From the NCBI GenBank assembly GCA_030152265.1, contig JASLHQ010000121.1, positions 1 to 11,447 on the forward strand: a DNA stretch of 11,447 nt. The letters run 5' to 3'. This stretch comes from Savagea sp. (GTDB lineage Bacteria > Bacillota > Bacilli > Bacillales_A > Planococcaceae). The notes beneath the pieces were generated by a model that was not told the origin of the DNA, did no database searches, and saw only the letters and a program-made list of their open reading frames with translations. Of this stretch, positions 7,002-11,447 are shown in pieces (the first letter of the stretch is position 1; every line of letters begins with the position of its first letter). The position numbers and the translations under genes were made by a program.

Positions 7002-8603
7002 TCAATCTTCAGAAATCCAAGTACGTAATAACTTCGCAAACTCTTCCGGCTTCTCTTTCGCCATTTTTTCGAGTTGTTTACGACGTACTGTCGATTCCGT
7101 TTCTTGTTCATCATTAATGTCGTCTACCATTAATTCTTCTTGTTCTTCAAGCGCTAACTGTTGTTCTTCTAATTCTTGTTGCTTACGTTTACGTAAGAAT
7201 AAGACGACTAACACGATAATGACGACGAGCAAAATCGCACCGACGATGTAAACCCAGAGAGGAATATTCGTCTCTGTACTATCAAATTGTGAAGCCATCG
7301 AGCCGTTGAATGGCTGGATCGATACTGCAATTTTTTCAGCGAGTACTTCGTCTGTCAATTCGACATTGTCTTCTTTATGAATCGACGTACGAACGATTGT
7401 CGTTAAAATTTGTTCAACATCGTCTTGTAAGTTTTGTGGTAACTCTGTCACTTCGCCTTCTTCGTCACGAGGTGGGTCGATGATTACTTGAATTCCGATG
7501 TCGCGCACTTTGTACGGACTTTCAACGATTTCTTTCCGCACACGGTTCACTTCGTTATTAATCGTTTCTTCGAAGCGTTCATAGTCTCCATTTGAGAAGC
7601 CCCACGCTCCGTATGTGTTCGTCATATCATCTGTCGGGTCCCCACCTTCTGGAGTACCTTCAGCAAACGGGCCATTGCCTGTGAATGTCTCTGTAATTCT
7701 TTGAGCACTCATCGCAATACCTTCCATATTTTCTTCATCGACAGGTGTGACGATATTTTCTTCACGGTTTTCTGCCTTAAAGTCCACTTCTGTCGACACG
7801 CTCACCGCTACTTTATCGTGACCCATCATTAAGCCGAGCATTTGTTGCACTTGACGTTGAATGTCGCGCTCGATTGATTTTTTAATGCCCATTTGATCAG
7901 CAAGCTGAGCTCCTATGTTTTTATCTGGGTCTACTTGTTCATAAATTTCAGAGAACTGGTTCATGATCGTAATGTTTTCAACATCTAAATTCGGCAAGCT
8001 TTTTGAAACTAAACTGTACATCGCTCGAATTTGTCCTTCTGTAAATTCATGACCTGGACTCGTCTTTAACATAATTGCTGCTGTTGCATCTTCGTTGACA
8101 TCGCGAACGAAAACGCTCGGTGTCGGTAATGTCAACATAACGGAGGCATCTTGCACTCCTTCAATACCTTTAATTAAATTAGCAAGTTCTGTTTGCAATG
8201 TCGCTACTTTCAACATATTAAACTCGTTGTCTGTCGTTCCAAAACCAGCGTTATCTGCGAAGAACGAGTAATCGATCGTTCCTGAATGTGGGAATCCTTC
8301 CGATTCGAGCATGACGAGCAATTCATTCACTCGCTCTTTCGGTACTAATATCGACGTGCCACCTGGCGCTATTTCGTTCGGGACATTTAAGGAATCCAAA
8401 TGTTCTTTCATCCGTCCAACTTCAGCTCGCGACACATCTTTATAAAGCGGAACGTATTCTGTTCGCGATAAGAAAAATGTGAGCAGTGCCGCCACTAGAA
8501 TAATTCCAAGCGCAGAACTAACATATACAATTTTTTGGGTTTTCGAACGCTTCGACCAGAACTCGCTAACGTCAGCTCTGATTTTCGCTACTCTTTCTTT
8601 CAT
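7002..8603 (-). CDS. fliF: Flagellar MS-ring protein FliF
   Basis: FliF forms the MS ring in the cytoplasmic membrane, the base on which rod, rotor and export gate assemble. The 533-residue product has a first membrane helix (about 25-45, IVYVSSALGIILVAALLTFF) and the YscJ/FliF ring-building domains, including GIEGVQDASVMLTLPTPSVF (146-165). A second conserved block follows at about 245-375 (HDKVAVSVSTEVDF, 262-275). The second membrane helix is at about 448-470, and a charged cytoplasmic tail ends in LEKMAKEKPEEFAKLLRTWI (511-530), the FliG-binding segment. The start is ATG at 8603-8601, with a GGGGGA site; an overlapping out-of-frame ATG lies 4 nt upstream. It begins 29 nt after the fliE stop. 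No key element is missing. Confidence 0.98.
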   Translation of the reverse strand: MKERVAKIRADVSEFWSKRSKTQKIVYVSSALGIILVAALLTFFLSRTEYVPLYKDVSRAEVGRMKEHLDSLNVPNEIAPGGTSILVPKERVNELLVMLESEGFPHSGTIDYSFFADNAGFGTTDNEFNMLKVATLQTELANLIKGIEGVQDASVMLTLPTPSVFVRDVNEDATAAIMLKTSPGHEFTEGQIRAMYSLVSKSLPNLDVENITIMNQFSEIYEQVDPDKNIGAQLADQMGIKKSIERDIQRQVQQMLGLMMGHDKVAVSVSTEVDFKAENREENIVTPVDEENMEGIAMSAQRITETFTGNGPFAEGTPEGGDPTDDMTNTYGAWGFSNGDYERFEETINNEVNRVRKEIVESPYKVRDIGIQVIIDPPRDEEGEVTELPQNLQDDVEQILTTIVRTSIHKEDNVELTDEVLAEKIAVSIQPFNGSMASQFDSTETNIPLWVYIVGAILLVVIIVLVVLFLRKRKQQELEEQQLALEEQEELMVDDINDEQETESTVRRKQLEKMAKEKPEEFAKLLRTWISED

Positions 8604-8632
8604 TCATAATCCCCCGGTTGCCTCGCTTTACA

Positions 8633-8932
8633 TTATAGCGGCATTCTACTAATTTCTTGATACGCTTCTACTACTTTATTACGTATTTCTAACGTCGCAC
8701 TAAGTGCAATGTTTGCCTTCTGCGCTTCGATCATCACATTATGTAAATCGACATTTTGACCTGTGACGAGTTGCCCTGTTTTAAAATCAGATACTTTTTG
8801 CATTTGATCGACTTGGGCGATAGCTTCTTTTAAATATGTACCGAACGACTGTTCAACTTGTTTTGTTTCGTTCTGAATTTCAAATATATTTTTCGGTGGA
8901 ATGACCGATTGCACAGATTGAATTTTAGGCAT
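8633..8932 (-). CDS. fliE: Flagellar hook-basal body complex protein FliE
   Basis: FliE is the small rod component that joins the MS ring to the proximal rod and is among the first export substrates. The 99-residue product has the usual family length and a conserved C-terminal half: DLHNVMIEAQKANIALSATL (62-81) and EIRNKVVEAYQEISRMPL (82-99). I start it at the ATG at 8932-8930, because a near-perfect AAGGAGGAG at 8939-8947 lies 6 nt before it. An in-frame ATG at 8950 would put this site inside the coding region and add six unconserved residues, so it is rejected. The gene lies 36 nt after flgC and 29 nt before fliF. No signal peptide, as expected for a type III substrate. Confidence 0.96.
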   Translation of the reverse strand: MPKIQSVQSVIPPKNIFEIQNETKQVEQSFGTYLKEAIAQVDQMQKVSDFKTGQLVTGQNVDLHNVMIEAQKANIALSATLEIRNKVVEAYQEISRMPL

Positions 8933-8938
8933 TTTGTT

Positions 8939-8947
8939 CTCCTCCTT
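8939..8947 (-). promoter_or_regulatory. Ribosome binding site deciding the fliE start
   Basis: AAGGAGGAG on the minus strand, 6 nt before the ATG at 8932. An upstream in-frame ATG at 8950 lies just before this site with no comparable site of its own. Confidence 0.85.
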
Positions 8948-8968
8948 CATTTAAAACTTTTCTCACAA

Positions 8969-9430
8969 TTACTTTCCAATTTCTAAAGCTTTCATCAACA
9001 TCGACTTATTTGCGTTAAACGCGGTAATGTTTGCCTCATATGAACGTGTTGCAGACATCATGTCAATCGTTTCACGCAACGGGTCTACGTTCGACATGCG
9101 CACGTAACCCATATCATCCGCATCTGGATGACTCGGGTCATATACAAGTTTAAACGGTGTCTCCTCGTCTTCGCGGATGCGAGAAACGACTACACCGTTG
9201 CCTACTGCATGTTTATGTTGTTTACCGATTGCTGCATTGAAAAAAGATGAAAATTGCCCTTCTTTCGTTGCCATCGTTACCGTCTTACGGCGATACGGCT
9301 CCCATTCGCCGTTAACGAGACGGGCGCGATTTGTATCGATGTTCGCCATGTTCGATGAGATCACATCCATGCGTAGACGTTGTGCAGTGAGTGCAGACGC
9401 TGTCGTTTGCATACTATGGAAAATCGTCAT
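8969..9430 (-). CDS. flgC: Flagellar basal-body rod protein FlgC
   Basis: FlgC is a proximal rod subunit of the flagellar axle. The 153 residues align by eye along the whole length with Bacillus FlgC. The N-terminal helix is ASALTAQRLRMDVISSNMAN (11-30), followed by IDTNRARLVNGEWEPYRRK (31-49), then LVYDPSHPDADDMGYVRMSN (95-114), and the C-terminal helix SATRSYEANITAFNANKSML (126-145) ending MKALEIGK. N- and C-terminal helices of this kind form the coiled-coil core of the rod. The ATG at 9430-9428 follows the flgB stop by 2 nt, and AGGAGG at 9440-9445 lies inside the end of flgB. No odd features. Confidence 0.97.
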   Translation of the reverse strand: MTIFHSMQTTASALTAQRLRMDVISSNMANIDTNRARLVNGEWEPYRRKTVTMATKEGQFSSFFNAAIGKQHKHAVGNGVVVSRIREDEETPFKLVYDPSHPDADDMGYVRMSNVDPLRETIDMMSATRSYEANITAFNANKSMLMKALEIGK

Positions 9431-9432
9431 TT

Positions 9433-9819
9433 TTAACGGCCTCCTTTAATCACTTGTTGTAAACTGTTAAATTTACCGTTCAAACGGTCAATGAGTGCAT
9501 TGTAGTAAATTTGATTCTCCGCCATATTCGCTTGTTCTTTATCCATATCTACACCGTTACCAGTGTGGCGGTAAGCTTTCATATACGTGCGAACACTACT
9601 TAATTCACCCGAATGGGTAAATGGAATATGTCGTTTGTCCGTACGATATGCTTCTAATTGCTTTGTTTTCGCTTCGTTAAATACGTCTTGGAAACTAACT
9701 GCTTTCGATTTATAGTTCGGCGTATCTACGTTAGCGATGTTTTGTGCAATTGTTTTTTGCGTGAGCGTGGCATAATCTAAACCTTTTTCTAAATTTTGAA
9801 TTGTTGAACTAAACAACAC
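9433..9819 (-). CDS. flgB: Flagellar basal-body rod protein FlgB
   Basis: FlgB is a proximal rod subunit and the first gene of the flagellar operon. The product is 128 residues from the chosen start. It contains FSSTIQNLEKGLDYATLTQK (3-22), the rod signature NIANVDTPNYKSK (27-39) and the C-terminal part GNGVDMDKEQANMAENQIYY (88-107). I chose the GTG at 9819-9817: an AAGGGGTGA site lies 8 nt upstream (9828-9836), and the resulting N-terminus (MLFSSTIQNLE) matches B. subtilis FlgB (as I recall it, MKLFSGTIQNLE). A TTG at 9840 in the same frame is upstream of that site and adds seven unconserved residues. The predicted promoters lie 65-140 bp upstream. Confidence 0.95.
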   Translation of the reverse strand: MLFSSTIQNLEKGLDYATLTQKTIAQNIANVDTPNYKSKAVSFQDVFNEAKTKQLEAYRTDKRHIPFTHSGELSSVRTYMKAYRHTGNGVDMDKEQANMAENQIYYNALIDRLNGKFNSLQQVIKGGR

Positions 9820-9827
9820 CTTTTCTC

Positions 9828-9836
9828 TCACCCCTT
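9828..9836 (-). promoter_or_regulatory. Ribosome binding site deciding the flgB start
   Basis: AAGGGGTGA on the minus strand, 8 nt before the GTG at 9819. It rules against the TTG at 9840, which lies upstream of this site. Confidence 0.75.
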
Positions 9837-9853
9837 GCAATTATTAAAAATAT

Positions 9854-9886
9854 AATGACAGAAACAAATTTTCTATTATCGTCATT
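9854..9886 (-). repeat. Imperfect inverted repeat in the predicted flgB leader
   Basis: Arms AATGAC (9854-9859) and GTCATT (9881-9886), with inner arms AGAAA (9860-9864) and TTTCT (9870-9874) around a 5-nt loop and a 6-nt one-sided bulge. It would form a hairpin in RNA from the upstream promoter, about 35 nt before the flgB start. The outer arm touches the -10 box of the downstream promoter, so it could equally be a protein-binding site. Confidence 0.45.
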
Positions 9887-9913
9887 GTATCGAAAAAACA
9901 GCGTATTTGTCTA
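9884..9913 (-). promoter_or_regulatory. Candidate sigma-A promoter P2 for flgB operon
   Basis: TAGACA (9908-9913) and TACAAT (9884-9889), 18-bp spacer, each 5 of 6 to the sigma-A consensus. Transcription would start near 9877, giving a leader of about 58 nt. Confidence 0.55.
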
Positions 9914-9927
9914 CACTAAACGGATAT

Positions 9928-9956
9928 TTTATACCATTCCTCATAAGTTCAGTCAC
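9928..9956 (-). promoter_or_regulatory. Candidate sigma-A promoter P1 for flgB operon
   Basis: GTGACT (9951-9956) and TATAAA (9928-9933) with a 17-bp spacer; the -10 box is preceded by TGG, an extended -10 element. The -35 box matches 4 of 6 and the -10 box 5 of 6. Transcription would start near 9921, leaving a leader of about 100 nt. Confidence 0.55.
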
Positions 9957-10077
9957 CGTTTTTTCACGCCTTTTTCACTTTTAGGTCTTTAGACTATTTT
10001 CACTTGATTGAGGAATTACTTTTTTATATTATATACATATTAACGCTAATCTGTTGCATTTCACATTTATTTTTTAT

Positions 10078-10114
10078 ATATTTTTGTCGTCGTTCAAAAT
10101 TCAGACAAAAATAT
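10078..10114. repeat. Perfect 11-bp inverted repeat, 15-nt spacer
   Basis: ATATTTTTGTC (10078-10088) and GACAAAAATAT (10104-10114) are exact reverse complements. It is not followed by a T run on the expected side on either strand, so a terminator is unlikely. It lies about 120-200 bp upstream of the predicted flgB promoters. It could be an operator or an RNA stem; neither is shown. Confidence 0.6.
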
Positions 10115-10221
10115 TAGCTGTTTACCAAACTTTCGATTTTTTCATAAATTACTTTTCAAATGAACATAAAAATGATAGCTCTTCAATAATCTAAGCACGT
10201 ATTCAGCTTTCGATTTTCTCT

Positions 10222-10247
10222 TAAAACGATAGAACTAACTCGTTTTA
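10222..10247. repeat. 8-bp dyad, 10-nt spacer
   Basis: TAAAACGA (10222-10229) and TCGTTTTA (10240-10247) are exact reverse complements whose centres lie 18 bp apart. The dyad directly abuts a cre-like palindrome. A dimeric regulator site is possible but unproven. Confidence 0.4.
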
Positions 10248-10260
10248 GTAAGCGCTTCCC
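10247..10260. promoter_or_regulatory. cre-like site (possible CcpA operator)
   Basis: AGTAAGCGCTTCCC contains the perfect palindrome AAGCGCTT (10250-10257). By eye it matches 8 of the 11 informative positions of the catabolite-response consensus TGWAANCGNTNWCA. Position, about 300 bp upstream of the predicted flgB promoters, is far for direct repression, so this is tentative. Confidence 0.3.
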
Positions 10261-10302
10261 ATTACGATACTTTCCGTTTCACCGTTATAGAGATTAATTG
10301 TA

Positions 10303-10342
10303 TTAGAAAAAAGAAAAAGCACAATGTAGTGCTTTTTCTTTT
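10303..10342 (-). terminator. Rho-independent terminator of codY, possibly bidirectional
   Basis: The 12-bp perfect stem AAGAAAAAGCAC (10311-10322) and GTGCTTTTTCTT (10329-10340) surrounds a 6-nt loop. It starts 13 nt after the codY stop. On the minus strand a TTTTCT run follows; on the plus strand the 3' arm itself is T-rich and continues as TTC, so it could also stop transcripts coming from the other side. Confidence 0.88.
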
Positions 10343-10353
10343 CAAGTCATTTA

Positions 10354-11130
10354 TTAAATTTGACGTTTTTCTAATTCTGCTAAAAATTTACTATTTAATA
10401 CTTTAATATACGTTCCCTTCATACCGAGCGAACGTGATTCGATGACGCCTGCACTTTCTAGTTTACGAAGTGCATTCACGATGACCGAACGTGTAATACC
10501 GACACGGTCGGCCACTTTCGATGCAACGAGCAATCCTTCATCGCCATCAAGTTCTTTAAAGATGTGTTCAATCGCTTCGTGTTCGCTATATGACAATGAA
10601 TTAATTGCCATTTGAACGACCGCTTTACTGCGTGCTTCGATTTCAATTTCTTCTGATTTTTCGCGTAAAATTTCCATACCAACTACTGTCGCACCGTATT
10701 CCGCTAAAATGAGATCATCTTCTGTAAACTCCTCATCCATACGTGCAAGGACTAATGTGCCGAGACGCTCTCCGCCACCGATGATCGGTACGATCGTCGT
10801 TAAACCGCTCTGGAATAACTCTTTATTCTCTACAGGGAACGCTGTATATTCGCTATCGATTCCGATATTCGGTGATGTTTCATGAATATTGAAAAGGCGT
10901 GACGTATATTCTTCAGGGAATTGTTTTTCTTCGTACATGCGCTTAATACGCTCGTTTTCAATCTTTTGGTGAATTTCAAGACCGAGCAATTTTCCCTTAC
11001 GGCTGACGATGAATGCGTTACAGTTGATCACGTCACTCAATTGTTCCGCCATCTCTTTAAAGTTAACAGGTTTCCCTGCTTTTTCTTGAAGCATTGCGTT
11101 AATTTTTCGTGTTTTCGCTAGCAATGACAT
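10354..11130 (-). CDS. codY: GTP- and branched-chain amino acid-sensing repressor CodY
   Basis: CodY is the global nutritional repressor of low-GC Gram-positive bacteria. With isoleucine/leucine/valine and GTP it binds AATTTTCWGAAAATT-like sites, and in B. subtilis it represses the flagellar operon. The 258-residue length is standard. The N-terminal GAF domain has the ligand-pocket residues Arg61 (in ENERIKRMYEEKQFPEEY), Thr96 and Phe98 (EYTAFPVENKELF). The C-terminal winged helix is almost unchanged from relatives: LLVASKVADRVGITRSVIVN (200-219) with Ser215, then ALRKLESAGVIESRSLGMKG (220-239). The ATG at 11130-11128 has AGGAGG about 12 nt upstream. It follows hslU by 98 nt, as in the B. subtilis codV-clpQ-clpY-codY operon, and I see no convincing own promoter in that gap. 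It ends in a clear terminator. Confidence 0.98.
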   Translation of the reverse strand: MSLLAKTRKINAMLQEKAGKPVNFKEMAEQLSDVINCNAFIVSRKGKLLGLEIHQKIENERIKRMYEEKQFPEEYTSRLFNIHETSPNIGIDSEYTAFPVENKELFQSGLTTIVPIIGGGERLGTLVLARMDEEFTEDDLILAEYGATVVGMEILREKSEEIEIEARSKAVVQMAINSLSYSEHEAIEHIFKELDGDEGLLVASKVADRVGITRSVIVNALRKLESAGVIESRSLGMKGTYIKVLNSKFLAELEKRQI

Positions 11131-11228
11131 GTTATATTTTCCTCCTAATCGTTGTAAAACGAACTCTCTATATAATCTCTTTCTATTTTAACTCTTTTAA
11201 TTGTCGAAATAAACTCATTTGTTTGAAT

Positions 11229-11447
11229 TTACAAAATAAATCGTGAAAGGTCTTCATCTTTTACAATTTTTTGAAGTTTTTCATCGACGTATGGACGGGT
11301 GATGACGACTTCAGTCGGTGCGATGTCTGGCGCTTCAAACGATAGTTGTTCGAGCAGTTTCTCGATGATCGTATGAAGACGACGCGCTCCGATATTTTCT
11401 GTTGAATCATTCACTTCATACGCAATTTCAGCGAGGCGTGTAATCGC
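11229..11447 (-). CDS. hslU: HslU (ClpY) protease ATPase subunit, C-terminal end (cut by window edge)
   Basis: These are the last 72 residues of the AAA+ unfoldase that feeds proteins to the HslV (ClpQ) peptidase. The frame is open to the window edge. The sequence opens AITRLAEIAYEVNDSTENIG, corresponding to the C-terminal small AAA+ domain. ARRLHTIIEKLLEQLSFEAP follows, with the sensor-2 region GARRLHT. It ends DEDLSRFIL, matching the usual HslU tail (DLSRFIL/DLSQFIL), which docks into HslV to activate it. The rest of the gene is outside the window, so nothing can be said of the ATPase motifs. The gene lies 98 nt before codY. Confidence 0.97.
   Translation of the reverse strand, partial: AITRLAEIAYEVNDSTENIGARRLHTIIEKLLEQLSFEAPDIAPTEVVITRPYVDEKLQKIVKDEDLSRFIL

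Larger units (their letters stand above)
9820..10353. other. 534-bp AT-rich non-coding region between codY and flgB
   Basis: No supportable coding frame is present on either strand. From codY toward flgB it holds the codY terminator (10303-10342), a cre-like palindrome (10247-10260), an 8-bp dyad (10222-10247), a perfect 11-bp inverted repeat (10078-10114), a run of nearly pure A/T around 10015-10085, two sigma-A-like promoters (9884-9956), and a leader hairpin (9854-9886). An 11-bp direct repeat, CTTTCGATTTT, occurs at 10130-10140 and 10207-10217. In B. subtilis the corresponding gap carries the fla/che promoter region, known to bind CodY and DegU. Confidence 0.85.

Noticed and set aside
8933..8950. 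Longer fliE starting at ATG 8950
   Set aside because: The AAGGAGGAG site would lie inside the coding region; the downstream ATG at 8932 is perfectly spaced and gives the family's normal length.
9867..9881. Possible CodY box in the flgB leader (AATTTTCTATTATCG)
   Set aside because: The first half matches AATTTTCW exactly but the second half does not: about 9 of 15 positions agree, too weak to annotate. A second stretch at 10137-10151 reaches about 10 of 15, also borderline.
9879..9941. 20-codon minus-strand leader peptide before flgB
   Set aside because: The short frame overlaps both predicted promoters and has no ribosome binding site.
10028..10033. Third minus-strand promoter with a perfect TATAAT
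   Set aside because: No recognisable -35 box at 16-19 bp, and the surrounding sequence is almost pure A/T, so a match is expected by chance.
9820..10310. Sigma-D promoter before flgB
   Set aside because: GACGATAA (minus strand, about 9876-9883) resembles the -10 box GCCGATAT, but there is no TAAA 15 bp upstream of it.
10476..10682. Minus-strand 68-codon frame inside codY
   Set aside because: It is an out-of-frame shadow of the highly conserved CodY DNA-binding domain.
11131..11228. Own promoter for codY
   Set aside because: TCGACA occurs on the minus strand but no -10 box stands at 16-18 bp from it. The gene is probably transcribed with hslVU.

Overview
The window carries the front half of a Bacillus-type fla/che flagellar operon and the end of the hslU-codY block that precedes it, all on the minus strand. 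The gene order (hslU, codY, flgB, flgC, fliE, fliF, fliG, fliH, fliI, fliJ, motE/ylxF, fliK, flgD, a small flagellar-operon protein, flgE) matches the arrangement known from Bacillus subtilis and relatives. CodY itself, the AGGAGG-type ribosome binding sites and the GTG/TTG starts also point to a member of the Bacillales, probably Bacillaceae. I cannot name the genus from sequence alone. No mobile element, CRISPR array, tRNA or rRNA is visible, and I see no gene on the plus strand.

Reading in the direction of transcription (high to low coordinates): the C-terminal end of hslU (ATPase of the HslVU protease) enters at the right edge. A 98-nt gap leads to codY (global nutritional repressor), which ends in a strong hairpin terminator at about 10303-10342. 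Then comes about 490 bp of AT-rich non-coding DNA holding promoter-like sites and several inverted repeats. Two tandem sigma-A-like promoters lie 65-140 bp before flgB.

From flgB onward the genes are tightly packed, with gaps of 2-36 nt or small overlaps. They build the flagellum from inside out: proximal rod (FlgB, FlgC), rod-MS ring junction (FliE), MS ring (FliF), switch/rotor (FliG), export ATPase complex (FliH, FliI, FliJ), a stator/export chaperone-like membrane protein (MotE/YlxF), hook-length control (FliK), hook cap (FlgD), a conserved flagellar-operon protein of unknown role, and hook protein FlgE, cut by the left edge. The one sizeable gap within the operon, 76 nt before flgE, can form two consecutive hairpins.

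The coding content is ordinary and well conserved. The points that merit a second look are non-coding or fine-scale: an 11-bp perfect inverted repeat, an 8-bp dyad next to a cre-like palindrome, a hairpin in the predicted flgB leader, the paired hairpins before flgE, a duplicated C-terminal module in FlgD, and a possible plus-strand transcript in the codY-flgB gap. I found no convincing undescribed system.
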